Assembly (NCBI GenBank): GCA_037349315.1
Contig: JBAIAC010000003.1
Coordinates: 8,370,501 to 8,434,500, forward strand
Source of the DNA: Chelydra serpentina
Lineage: Eukaryota > Chordata > Testudines > Chelydridae
Direction: 5' to 3'
Length of the DNA: 64,000 nt
In this document: piece by piece, positions 31,637 to 42,444 of the stretch
Layout of the letters: each line of letters opens with the position of its first letter
Position numbering within the stretch: position 1 is the first letter of the stretch
Made by a program: the position numbers and the translations under genes
The notes under the pieces: generated by a model
Databases searched by the model: none
The model's input: only the letters and a program-made list of their open reading frames with translations
Told to the model about the DNA's origin: nothing

Positions 31637-31639
31637 TAC

Positions 31640-32411
31640 CAAAGGAATCCGACACTGTGTCATAGGGGACCTTCCTGTAATTTTCCAACAGTACAATGGG
31701 AAAGAGGGGTCCTTTAGCAGAGTTTTCAGGGAGCTGCTTTTAAGCATATGAATTATCTCATGTGCTGGAGTCCTTTGCTCGATGGAGGTCTGTTGCATTA
31801 CTTATGATGGAATAAATAGGCTCAAAGAGTTAAAGGTGTTGACATGACCCTGAAACTATCCAACATTAAATGGTGTTACAGGGATCTCAGCCTGCTTAGC
31901 ACCATGGTGAGGACATACGACATTCATGACAAAGGTTAGAAATGTGTTGATTGAAACACACAAAAGGAAAAGAATCAAAACAAGGCAAAAAGCATTGAAA
32001 CTGAAATTGAGTGATTATGCAAAACAAAGTTAATCAAAAGCTACCAAAGTCTGTCTTTGAAGATGGTGATTATTGTTAAAGTCTCTTATTCTGTCAAACA
32101 CTTCTGCTTGGTGGGAAGAAAGGGCTAGATCTTTTCGTCAATTCTGTGTTGGGACTGATAGTCACTTTCCTGCTTTTGACAAAACAGACAGATGCCGACC
32201 GGTGAAAAGAGAGGACAGGAAAGACAGGGGGATACTGTTTTGTTGATGTTCTCAAGATACAGGGCAACTGCTCAGTCATGGGGCCTGGCTGGTCAGCCAC
32301 AACAGCTGTTGTTCTGAACCCTGGCTTGCCTTCCCAGTCAGGGACATCATCTGGTTGGTCAGGTCAGGCCTCTCTCCTTTGCTGACTGAATTGGCCTTCA
32401 ACACTGGTTCT
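31640..32411. other. Noncoding stretch, nothing recognised
   Basis: No termini or motif-bearing frame. Confidence 0.4.
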
Positions 32412-32608
32412 CCATTTGTAAGGTAACTCCCTTCTCTTCATGTGCCAATGTATATTTATGCCTGTATCTGTTATTTTCACTCCATGCATCTGAAGAAGTG
32501 GTTTTTTACCCATGAAAGCTTATGCCCAAATAAATCTGTAAGTCTTTAAGGTGCCACCGGACTCCTTGTTGTTTTTGTGGATACAGACTAACACGGCTGT
32601 TGATTTCA
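32412..32608 (+). mobile_element. Penelope-like 3' end fragment
   Basis: Reads ggtaactcccttctcttcat, gcatctgaagaagtggtttt, cccatgaaagcttatgccca, then taaggtgccaccggactcct and agactaacacggctgttgat, the full 3' UTR order of this Penelope subfamily. Confidence 0.78.
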
Positions 32609-32879
32609 GGATGAAGTGAAAAGCCGAGCGAGAGAGAAGATCGGAGGAAGATAGTAAGGGATGGAAAGGGAGACACGAGGGAAGGCATGACCAAGCAGGA
32701 TCTCATATGTTTCAGGTTGAGGTCCTTGCTGGTGCAGCAATGATGCTCATGTGTGTCCACTGGCATATTAAGGTCTGGTGTCACAGCAACAATCCTGCTT
32801 CTGTCTCCACGATAATGGTAAAAGTTCCTTTTTCTCCCTCTTGTCTCCTTTGAAGAGCCCCCCCAAAGTGGTGATGGGC
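32609..32879. other. Noncoding stretch, purine-rich
   Basis: agagagaagatcggaggaag-type sequence, no element recognised. Confidence 0.4.
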
Positions 32880-32887
32880 GGAATGAT

Positions 32888-33011
32888 TAGGGTGACCAGA
32901 CAGCAAGTGTGAAAAATCGGGACAGGTGGTGGGGAGTAATAGGAACCTATATAAGAAAAAGACCCAAAAATCAGGACTGTCCCTATAAAATCGGGACATC
33001 TGGTCACCCTA
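32888..33011. mobile_element. hAT-type MITE with perfect 8-bp target duplication
   Basis: A 124 bp element: TAGGGTGACCAGA at the left, TCTGGTCACCCTA at the right, a 12- to 13-bp inverted repeat. GGAATGAT flanks it at 32,880-32,887 and 33,012-33,019. The interior also pairs (aaatcgggaca with tgtccctataaaatcgggac nearby). Noncoding. Confidence 0.92.
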
Positions 33012-33019
33012 GGAATGAT

Positions 33020-33333
33020 CTATCCTCTCATTATGTGGTCCACCAGGTAGGTCTAATTTCCAAACAACCAGTTGTGTCAATCGATTTCCAGTCCCCTACT
33101 CCAGTCGTAATGTTAGCCTGGTCCTTGAGAGGTATCAGTAAACTTTATCGGTTTAAGTTCATTCTGTCTCCTTCTTAAATCTTTTCTTAAACTATTTCCT
33201 ATAACAGGTCATTGTAATAATCCACGAACCGTTACCCACTTTCCACCAGCTAGGATCACATTTAAAGTAGGCCTGCTAGGTCTCAGTTATTATAACAGGT
33301 CTTAACTCAAGAGGGGTTACCTAGTTCCTTACC
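33020..33333. other. Noncoding stretch, nothing recognised
   Basis: No termini or frames of note. Confidence 0.4.
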
Positions 33334-33336
33334 TCA

Positions 33337-33621
33337 GGCTATGTCTACTTGGGGATACAAAAACAACATGGCTGGCCTGGGATAGCTGACTTGGGCTTGA
33401 GGGGCTGAAAAATTGCTGTGTAGCTGTTGGGGCTCGGGTTGGAGCCTGAGCTTTGGGACCCTGCATGGGTAGAAGGTCCCAGCCCTTCAGGCTCTAGTCT
33501 GACCCCAAACATCTACAAAGCAGTTTTTAGCCCTGCAGCCCGAGCCCTGCAAACCTGAGCCAGCTGACCTCTGTCAGCTACAGCTATGCCACGGGACTGT
33601 TATCATCATGTAGACGTATCC
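33337..33621. mobile_element. Long palindromic Harbinger-like MITE
   Basis: Ends ggctatgtctacttgg and catgtagacgtatcc lie between TCA triplets (33,334-33,336 and 33,622-33,624). Most of the 285 bp folds on itself: gctgacttgggcttgagg pairs with the ctgcaaacctgagccagctg side, and ggttggagcctgagc with gccctgcagcccgagccc. Confidence 0.65.
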
Positions 33622-33827
33622 TCAGTGCCTTAAGTCCTCTGTGTTTCCTAGGGAGCCAGTCTACAGACTAGGGGTTGGCACAATAAAGTCATGGCAGAAC
33701 AAACAGAATATTGACATCTTTGCAGGCAGACCAGCGCAAATATAATGGAGGCAGCTCTGCCGGACAGGGATGTGTCCTAACACCCTGAAGAGCTGAATCT
33801 GTTTGAAAGCTGTTGTGGGGTTGGACC

Positions 33828-34130
33828 CAGTAGCGTAGCCACGGGGGGAGCAGGGGGAGCGGCCGCTCCCCCTTGAGCAGAAGCGGCGGAAGCGGCGCCT
33901 TTTTTTAGCAGCACTAAAAAAAGGCGCCGCTTCTTTTTAAGTGCCGCTTCTTACACTCACCCGGCGGCTCTCCGGGTCTTCGGTGGCATTTCGGCGGTGG
34001 GTACCACCGAAGACCCGGAGTGAGCTGCCGAAGTGCCACCGAAGACCCGGAGCACCGCCGGATGAGTACAGGGGGAGGCGCCTTTTTATAGCACCGCTCC
34101 CCCTGCGCTCCGGACCTGGCTGCGCTACTG
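33828..34130. mobile_element. hAT-type MITE with perfect 8-bp target duplication
   Basis: Begins CAGTAGCGTAGCC and ends GGCTGCGCTACTG, flanked by GTTGGACC at 33,820-33,827 and 34,131-34,138. The 303 bp interior contains nested hairpins: ggcgccttttttta with its inverse near 33,893-33,930, and ggtcttcggtggca with its inverse at 34,035-34,050. Confidence 0.92.
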
Positions 34131-34138
34131 GTTGGACC

Positions 34139-34655
34139 TATCTAAAAACAACATCTTCAGTTGCCTGTGAAAGCAAAAATAACCATGCCTTGTAAAAATC
34201 ACTTGAACCGACTAAGAACAGCTTGGTGTGTGCTGATGGCAAAATTAAAAGGCAGACGTACATACAAATCAGTGAGCAAGCTGTGTGAGTCAAGAAGTCT
34301 GATGTGCACTGTATGCCTTCAACAATTTATTAGTTCCCAAATTACACAGAATTGGACAGAGACACTTGAAAAGCCTCCTGCCATGTAGCTGTGCCTTGCT
34401 ACGAAGCGCTGGGATCTGGTTTTGCAATGCATTGCCATATTCCAGGGTGAGTTTACAGGAGAACATTTTCCTTCTCATCAATCTGTCTGTCATACCTCAC
34501 TAAGAAAGAGGAGAGACCACATTTTTTTTTATTATACACCCACAGCACTGATTATTGCTCCCTGACAGCTTTCTTCCTACCTGAGATTCTCAGCCTGGGG
34601 CCTGTCTGGCACTGCTCCACATGCAAAGAAAGCAGTAAGAATGTCTGTGATGTTA
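34139..34655. other. Noncoding stretch, nothing recognised
   Basis: Frames up to 75 codons without motifs. Confidence 0.4.
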
Positions 34656-35056
34656 CAGCACAGGCCTGGAGTCCAAGTCTGTGTCGCAGGAGAGGGAATT
34701 TGAATATTTCCCACTGCCATGCAAAAAGTCCCCCCCCAGCAGAAGGTGAAGGGCCTTACAGGCAAGACAAGGAGTTTGTGTTATGGTGTAGGAGTGGGAG
34801 CCAGTGAAGGGCTGCAGAGAGGGAGATGATTTGGTGGCGACAATGAGACAAAGGGTGAGTGGCAGCAGTGTTTTGATTGAGTTTGAGGTGTGCGGTAGGG
34901 CTGGGCTCAAGACCAGAGTGAAGGTGATGACGGTAGTTGAGGTGCATGAATATTAAGGCCTGAACAAGAGTCTTGGTGGTCTGGACAGACAGGAATGGCT
35001 GGCTCTGGGAAACGTTATGTCGGTAGAAATAGGCAAGACTGGGTGTGGTGGGTCAA
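34656..35056 (-). pseudogene. L2-like LINE remnant, RT C-terminal part
   Basis: On the - strand, frames read residues like QPFLSVQTTKTLVQALI, a NTAATHPLSHC block and LHWLPLLHHNTN. This order (KTLVxAL, then NxAA, then LHWLP) is what I know of the L2 reverse transcriptase C-terminus. Two frames are needed, and the usual SRLDYCN motif is degraded. Old and dead. Confidence 0.6.
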
Positions 35057-35260
35057 GAGAGGGCTGAGTTGAAGATGGGAGTTTAGGCATTCCTTCCCCC
35101 CGCCAGTCCTCAACACACTAAGTTTTACCTCATGATCTGCATGGGTGGCCAATGGCTGGCATGTGATCTGCAAGGTGGCTACGACCAACGATCCCTCTAA
35201 ATTTCCTTTGTACTGTGCGGGCTACAAACTCCACTGACCACAACATTTTTGCCCTTGGGG
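35057..35260. other. Noncoding flank of the minisatellite
   Basis: Includes gatccctctaaatttccttt, possibly a hAT-like terminus, but no partner end is clear. Confidence 0.35.
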
Positions 35261-35261
35261 T

Positions 35262-36850
35262 GACACCTGGGGGTGTCAAGGATAGCAGGAGGTGGGATGG
35301 GTGCTATGAATGGGGAGGGGGAGAGTTGTGGGGCACTTGAGGAAGTCAGGGTATCGGGGGTAGGAGGAGGGCAGGGTGGGTGCTCTGCGTGGGGAGTGGG
35401 GGGCAGTTGGGTGTCAGGTGTACAAGGGGAGCAGGTTGGGTGCTATGCGTGAGGAGCAGGGGCCAGTCGGGTGTTGGGGATAGGAGAGGAGTGGGGTAGG
35501 TGCTCTGTATGAGGAGCGGAGGGCAGGAGAGGTGTCGGAGGAAAGAGGGGAGTCAGGTGAGTGCTGTGTGAGGGGGCAGTCGGGGATAGGAGCGGAGTGG
35601 GGTAGATGCTCTGTATGAGAGAGGAGGGCAGGAGAGGTGTCAGGGGAAAGAGGGGAGCGGGGTGGGTGCTGTGTGAGGGGGCAGTCAGGGATAGGAGGGG
35701 AGTGGGGTAGATGCTCTGTATGAGGAGCGGAGGGCAGGAGAGGTGTCGGGGAAAGAGGGGAGCGTGGTGGGTGCTGTGTGAGGGGGCAGTCGGGGATAGG
35801 AGGGGAGTGGGGTAAATGCTCTCTATGAGAGAGGAGGGCAGGAGAGGTGTCGGGGGAAAGAGGGGAGCGGGGTGGGTGCTGTGTGAGGGGGCAGTCGGGG
35901 ATAGGAGGGGAGTGGGGTAGATGCTCTGTATGAGGAGCGGAGGGCAGGAGAGGTGTCAGGGAAAGAGGGGAGCGGGGTGGGTGCTGTGTGAGGGGGCAGT
36001 CGGGGATAGGAGGGGAGTGGGGTAGATGCTCTCTATGAGAGAGGAGGGCAGGAGAGGTGTCGGGGGAAGAGGGGAGTCGGGTGAGTGCTGTGTGAGGGGG
36101 CAGTCGGGGATAGGAGGGGAGTGGGGTAGATGCTCTGTATGAGAGAGGAGGGCAGGAGAGGTGTCAGGGAAAGAGGGGAGCGGGGTGGGTGCTGTGTGAG
36201 GGGGCAGTCGGGGATAGGAGGGGAGTGGGGTAGATGCTCTGTATGAGGAGCGGAGGGCAGGAGAGGTGTCAGGGAAAGAGGGGAGCGGGGTGGGTGCTGT
36301 GTGAGGGGGCAGTCAGGGATAGGAGGGGAGTGGGGTAGATGCTCTGTATGAGAGAGGAGGGCAGGAGAGGTGTCGGGGGAAGAGGGGAGTCAGGTGAGTG
36401 CTGTGTGAGGGGGCAGTCGGGGATAGGAGGGGAGTGGGGTAGATGCTCTGTATGAGAGAGGAGGGCAGGAGAGGTGTCAGGGAAAGAGGGGAGCGGGGTG
36501 GGTGCTGTGTGAGGGGGCAGTCGGGGATAGGACGGGAGTGGGGTAGATGCTCTCTATGAGAGAGGAGGGCAGGAGAGGTGTCAGGGGAAAGAGGGGAGCG
36601 GGGTGGGTGCTGTGTGAGGGGGCAGTCGGGGATAGGAGGGGAGTGGGGTAGATGCTCTGTATGAGGAGAGGAGGGCAGGAGAGGTGTCAGGGGAAAGAGG
36701 GGAGTGGGGTGGGTGCTGTGTGAGGGGGCAGTCGGGAATAGGAGGGGAGTGGGGTGGATGCTCTGTATGAGGAGAGGAGGGCAGGAGAGGTGTCAGGTAA
36801 GAGGGGAGTGAGGAGGTTGCTGTGTGTGGTGAGCGGGGGCAGTCAGGATG
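35262..36850. repeat. G-rich minisatellite with ~105-bp higher-order unit
   Basis: The word cagtcgggga (or cagtcaggga) recurs at 35,577, 35,682, 35,787, 35,892, 35,997, 36,101, 36,205, 36,310, 36,414, 36,518, 36,623 and 36,729, spacing 104-106 bp. Each unit has two related halves, one with ggtagatgctctgtatgag and one with ggtgggtgctgtgtgagg. Left of 35,460 only irregular, shorter (about 60 bp) units are seen, as if the dimer arose from them. Variants gagcggag/gagaggag alternate between units. Runs of four G recur in every unit. The strand is strongly G over C biased. The right border decays after 36,840. Confidence 0.95.
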
Positions 36851-39040
36851 TCAGGGGGATGGGGACGGGTGCTCTGCATGGGGAGCAAGGGGAGCTTCTG
36901 AGACTTGGTGTGGGGAGGCAGCCAGCTCCAGGCTGGGAAGTGGAGTCCCAGTAGTTCATGTCTGTTTCACCAGGGTAACCAACTTCTTGCTCGATTTCCT
37001 CAGTACTTACCTGCTTCCTGGCCCAATCCTGGGTGCATTGGTGGCTGGGCCAGCCCTGCCGCGTCCCGCTCTTGCTTCTGCTCCCAGCTTCTATGGAGCC
37101 CTCCGTGGCCTGAGTCACTGGCCCAGACGTCGCAGCGCCCACCTGGGGACAGAGGAAGTTTGAGCGGCACAGTATATGCAGTATATGGGATATTGCTGTG
37201 TGGCTGCACATGTGTGCTGTTTACAGAGACCACTGGGATTTGCCTTGATGACTGCCAGTGAAAGGTGATTAATGTGCAGTTAGTTTCACCTTTGGCTGGT
37301 GCAGAGCGATTCTCAGAGAAGAACAGGAAGGCTTGGGACCATTCAGACATGGTTAGGCTTCCCTTCCACCCAGAAACAAAGACCCAAGCCTGACATTTTC
37401 CTTAGATACAAAAGATCTTCAAGCCACAGCCATAAAAATAACCAGTGTTCAAAATGATTTTCTTCTCCTTTCTGAACTGAAAACCTGTAGGCAAGGCAAA
37501 GCAATTAAGCACATGCTTATAACTTTATGACAAGGGAATTATTCATGTGCTTAAAATTAAGCACAAGCTTGCATGCTTTGCTAGCATGAGGGTTTTGTAC
37601 TCCCCCCTCAAACCTGCGTTATTTCAGAATTCTGGAGCCGCCGCAATCCCGGAGAGAGCGTTTTAATACTTCTCTTCTTTTAATAGTTATTGAAATAGCG
37701 AATGGAATTAATTATGATTAATTTAATTATAGGATTATTTTAATTGAATGATCATTTCCTCCAGTAGTATATAGTGGTTAAGCAATGGTAATTCAGGGTT
37801 TGACTGAGGGCTTGACAGGGCGTTCTCCCATAATTGAAATTCCACTCCAAAGAGCACAGCACTTGCGATTCAGTAACCAGCCATAAGGTCCCCTCATTTT
37901 TGTGGCGATATGAATAAGGTACGTTACAGTGCAGGCCTGCCTTAAATCAAACTGCTGGGCGATCCTTCAGTTAAATAATAATTCATGAATGCATTCATCT
38001 ACCTAGTTCATCTTAATAAGGCAATTAGAACACTCACAGTATTGTGGGTCTGAAAGTCAAACGTCAATCCGGGTTCATGTGACGAACTAACCCTCGAGGA
38101 CCTGGTCTTCTAAAAGGTTGAGCATAGCCTAAAAGATAGTGAGCCAGTTCACATCTCATTGACAATGGGCCCACTGCTGCAGGGCACATGTAAGGGATCC
38201 CTACTGACAAAGAGGGCTCAGGAGTAAGCCCTTAGCTGAAATCAAGGACGCTCAGTATAACCGACTGGTCAGTGTATATTGTGTCACTCTCTGAGCCCCG
38301 TCAATAGACGATGAGAGCCTATTACAGCCCTGCCTAGAGAACCCAGCTCTTTAGCTCATGATTTAGAGACTGGTGCTTTTGGCTCTGGAGGACTCCAGTT
38401 CTATCCCCCAGGTCTTTGCCAAGATGCTGGCTGTCTCCATCAGCTGCTTATAGGTTTGGGCCCTCCCAGGATCTTAGATCTTCAGGCCAAGATTTTCAAA
38501 AATAGGGCTGGGCTTTACACAGTTACCTAAGGGATTTGGATGCCCAGTCCCCATGGGAAGTGGGTATTCAAATCCCCTACATGGGTCTGAAAAAATCTCA
38601 CCTTAGGAGCCTTGAAGCAGCTCCTAACTCCATATTTTGGGGGTGTAAGTAACATTGCTTTTCAAAAGTGCTAAGCACTACTGCCTTCAGTGGGAGTTAC
38701 TGGAGGCGAAGCACTTTTGAAAGTCAGGTCCCTTATTTGGGAGCCTAAATAAGATTTAGGTCCCAGACCCTTAAAGGTGTTTAGGCACCTAATTCCCACT
38801 GAAATCAATGGGAGTTAGGCACTTAAATACCTTTGAGGATCTGGATCTATAGCCTAGCTTTGGGCTCCTATTTTTGTATGTCTTGGTTTCAGCAGTGAGA
38901 CATTGATTAATTTCTTGCCTTTTTTCTGGTCTGGCTAGAAGGAAGTTCTGAAAACCTCACCAAAAATTGTTCTTGTGCACTTATGAGCCAAAGTTTGCAG
39001 ACTCCCAAGGTTCAGCTAAGCTGTGGAGAAGCATCCATAT
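36851..39040. other. Mostly single-copy noncoding DNA
   Basis: 36,900-37,350 has overlapping frames of about 115 codons on both strands, without a motif. 37,640-38,080 is repeat-free with many TAAT words (see findings). 38,345-38,470 is MIR-like. 38,500-38,850 holds palindromic repeat arms (ggcacctaattcccactgaa and agttaggcacttaaatacct). Confidence 0.4.
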
Positions 39041-39204
39041 CATAGAATATCAGGGTTGGAAGGTCATCTAGCCCAACCCCCTGCTCAAAGCAGGACCAAT
39101 CCCCAATTTTTGCCCCAGATCCCTAAATAGCCCCCTCAAGGATTGAGCTCACACCCCTGGGTGTAGCAGGCCAATGCTCAAACCACTGAGCTATGCCTCC
39201 CCCC
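39041..39204 (-). mobile_element. tRNA-derived SINE (Cry-type), copy 3
   Basis: Same layout as the other antisense copies. A small deletion sits near 39,060-39,065, where ggaccttaggagg is missing from ggttggaaggtcatctagcc. The tRNA-like head is at 39,160-39,204. Confidence 0.85.
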
Positions 39205-39283
39205 TATTTTTGGGCACCTATCTGACCTCATTGTAAACACTTGGTCTTTTGAGCACTGATGACATTGGCTAGACAGCCTCAGC

Positions 39284-39320
39284 CATAGGCCCTGACTCCG
39301 TGGGCACTCCGGGGCTGGAG
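39284..39320. mobile_element. Terminal fragment of the ggcgccgac hAT MITE
   Basis: cataggccctgactccgtgg plus gcactccggggctggag matches the first 37 bp of the copy at 42,532 with few differences. The rest of the element is absent. Confidence 0.65.
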
Positions 39321-39329
39321 ACACTGTGA

Positions 39330-39574
39330 CACTGCAGATCACAGGTCACAGATTACAGGTCTCTTGGGCAGACTCCTCCCCTGTGGTTAGCTTCACTCTT
39401 TTAAGCTCCCCTTCTCCAGGTAGTGCATGCTCTGCAGGTGTGCCTGACTGGCACTGCCTGAGTGCAGAGACGCTTGTACGGCTTGCTGTCAGTGAGTGTG
39501 GGCATGTCCCATCACAGATGCATAATGGGAAAGAGGATGCACCTCCATAATGCACTGCAGATCACAGGTCACAG
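39330..39574. repeat. 22-bp direct repeat flanking a 201-bp segment
   Basis: cactgcagatcacaggtcac(ag) occurs identically at 39,330-39,351 and 39,553-39,574. The enclosed segment shows no inverted ends or poly(A). Confidence 0.7.
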
Positions 39575-40783
39575 CTCCAGGGAGCTTCCAAGCTCACAGC
39601 AGCTCTGGAGGAGAATTTCTGAGGGCTGCAGCCCTTCTTGCTCACGTGCGGCAGCTGGAGAAACAGACCATAACTCCTGTATCTTCTCAGTAAGCCAGAA
39701 AAGTAGGAGAGATTTACACACTAAACTGTATGGGCTCTTTACCAGGCAGAATGATCTGTTGAGTAAAAATGAAAACCCACTCCTTAACATCAGATAAATA
39801 TGGCACCATTAAAATGCGTGAATAGCTGTGTCGGAAATGGGCTTGCACAAGACAAAGTGTATTTGCATGCGAGAGCAGGGCAGCTTCTGTTGAGGAACAT
39901 TATTTTACAACCATAAACTGGGGTTTTTTTTAGGTGTTGTGCGAACAAGATCACTATAATTTCCCCTGAACACACACTCCTAAAACCAATTCTGTTCACA
40001 AATTTAACACTAGGGGACAAATGTTCTCCATGGATGAATGCGCATGGCTCCCAATGGGCAAGACTGAAACATGAGGCTAATCCTGAGCCCCTTCTCTGGG
40101 CTATCTGGGCCTGGGGTCTGAGGAGGTAGGAGATAGCAGGTGCTGTGCAAACCATTTCCCTCTTCTTCAGAGCCGGTAGGTGGGGAGTGATCAGGGATGG
40201 TGGGCAATGGGCAGAGCTTAACGGTGTAGAACAACTGTCACTTGCTGCTAATAAAGGGCAATTGCAAATTACTGCCCTCCAGCACCTGGAGTGAGGAGAA
40301 AGGAAGTGAGGAATTGTGAGTCAAAGGAGTGTCTCCAAGGCACGGTACTTCCTGGAGCTGGAGTGGAGAAATTCAAACACCTGCCTTAGCTCAATGCTCA
40401 ATATCACACTCCAACCCAAAGGTTGCATCACATGCCCATATATCTGAGGTGCTGTGCATGTGGGTTGCAAAGACTGCAATGCAAGCACTCATAAGCAGCA
40501 AATATTGGTCCCAGCTCCTAGCATCATGTCTCCTCCTCAGCCGCAAGAGGGAGCAGGCGTTTTTATATGGAATGTGCTGGCTTTTGTCAGGTTGTCACAA
40601 CCTTAACATTATTTAAATGTAATTTTTTTAGTCTGAGAATTTGAATTATACATGGATTCGATTCATTACCAGCACATGCCTAGTAGCCAGTTTCTAAATT
40701 ATGTTGCTGCTGACTTGAATTATTATAAATAAGACCGTGCCAAATGTCAATTGATTATTCAGAATTAATCAATGGTGGAGGGC
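39575..40783. other. Noncoding stretch, nothing recognised
   Basis: Frames up to 121 codons (39,790-40,155, -) without motifs. Confidence 0.4.
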
Positions 40784-40802
40784 GGGGGGGGGGGGGGGGG
40801 GG
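40784..40802. repeat. Poly-G run of 19
   Basis: Nineteen consecutive G after ggagggc, followed by agagaaag. Uninterrupted G runs this long are rare. Confidence 0.9.
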
Positions 40803-41639
40803 AGAGAAAGACAACTTTGGTTGACGAACAGCAAATTATTTTTTATTCCAGTCATGGAACATATAGCAAGGCAGGAAAATGTTCTGTCCTCAAACCCCCA
40901 CAGAGATATGTACAAAATAAATGCAGCCTTTTTCCTCATTTGAGACGAGAAGGCAGTGATGGACCTGCAGCCAGTTATACACCACTGGAGACACTAAAAC
41001 TTCCCTGCCACAAATGTTCTGATTTGTAAATATCCATATTATCTATCACTCTTTTTTTAAGGGCTAGATTGGCACAACCTCTACTCTTCCATGCTCAGGG
41101 AGAAGGGAGAGGGCAGTGCTTCTGAAGATGGATAAATGAGGTAGCTTTTGTGGGTATTTTCAGGGAGTACCTCCCAATCGTATGGAGCAGCATAGGAGAA
41201 CACACAGACATGCCCTGTTTGAAATTTAACCAGGGGATGATAGAGGCTGGGCTGACAGGAGGCGAGTGTCAACAGCTCCATGGCAAGTGAGGCTATTTGC
41301 CTCTACTCCCACTTGTGATGCAAGTGGGTGGGGAAACAGGGGAGAGGCGGAGCAGCTGTGATTGGTAGGTAAGGATGTGGGTGTGGCTGCGTAGGCCAAA
41401 GGTCACACTCCATCTCAGAGGGTAGGACTCTGGACTCCGGCATTCAGGGAGGCACGGGCTGCAGCTAGCAAAGGTCTCTGGTTGCTGGTGAGTTAGCCGC
41501 GCAATGTTTAAATACAAGGAATGTAAGTGATGAATACAAGCCGTGTCTTAATAAGAAGAACACAGCCTCCAGTGACAAATTCTACTTAGAAACCCTTGGC
41601 ACAATTTAGCTCATAATAATAGTATTTCCAACTCTGAGT
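40803..41639. other. Noncoding stretch, nothing recognised
   Basis: No element ends or motif-bearing frames. Confidence 0.4.
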
Positions 41640-41850
41640 TTCCAAACATCTTAAGTCAGGTCCCCAAAATCATGAGATTGGCTAAAAAATCATGACTTAT
41701 TTTTTAAAAATTATAATTTGGGATTCTTTTTATTTACCTTCTGGGTTTAGATCCTCTAGAGGTCATGTTTTCAAGCTGGGGCTTTAAGAAAAACATCAGA
41801 CATCGTGATAGTTGGGATAAAATTGAGAGCGTTGGCAACACTGTATACAG
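41640..41850. repeat. Copy of the tgccaac-ended repeat
   Basis: Contains aaaatcatgagattggctaa, tgggattctttttatttacc and ends gagcgttggcaacactg. Related to 12,815-13,055 and 45,960-46,520. Confidence 0.55.
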
Positions 41851-42444
41851 CTGGTATAAGACAAGTCTCAGTTTCTAACAATTATCAGTGCATTACCTTT
41901 ATGTGAAAGCTAATGACTTAAAAAAAACCATGCTTGATAACGGCATATATATTGTTTAATTACAGACTTTGCATGCTGTATATGAGGCTATGTAGCTGCT
42001 TGTGATAGTTGGTGGTGTATAATAGTAAAGGTGGAATTATGATTCTTATCACATACATTTCCAAGTTTCCTGTCTCCATAGTATTCAGATACCAAATTGA
42101 GAATAACATAAATTGGAGTGACGCATGTAAATAAATAAATAATTAAGGACCTGATCTTCAGCCTGGTTTTTAGCCTTCCATCATTTCTGGTGCAATGTCT
42201 GACTTTACTATTTGCATCCCAGGTACCTAAGTGTGCTAGCTAATCTGGTATTTGGACATCTAAATGGCTTGAATTGCAGCTGCAAGTTTGCATGCGCAAT
42301 TTCTCATTTCCACCACTTGCAAGCATAAAACGGAGCCCACTTCTGAAAATCTGACCCAAAAGGCACAATGTTAATGGAAAATAAGGTTGATTTACATTCA
42401 GTTCTCTGGCTGGTGCTGAATGCTGACCACATTCCACCATCTAT
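41851..42444. other. Noncoding stretch, AT-rich
   Basis: Nothing recognised. Confidence 0.4.

Noticed and set aside
35262..36850. CRISPR-like regular repeats
   Set aside because: Units are contiguous with no unique spacers and lie in vertebrate DNA; this is a minisatellite.
36754..37350. Several 110-120 codon frames on both strands
   Set aside because: They overlap each other at the decaying edge of the minisatellite and show no motif.
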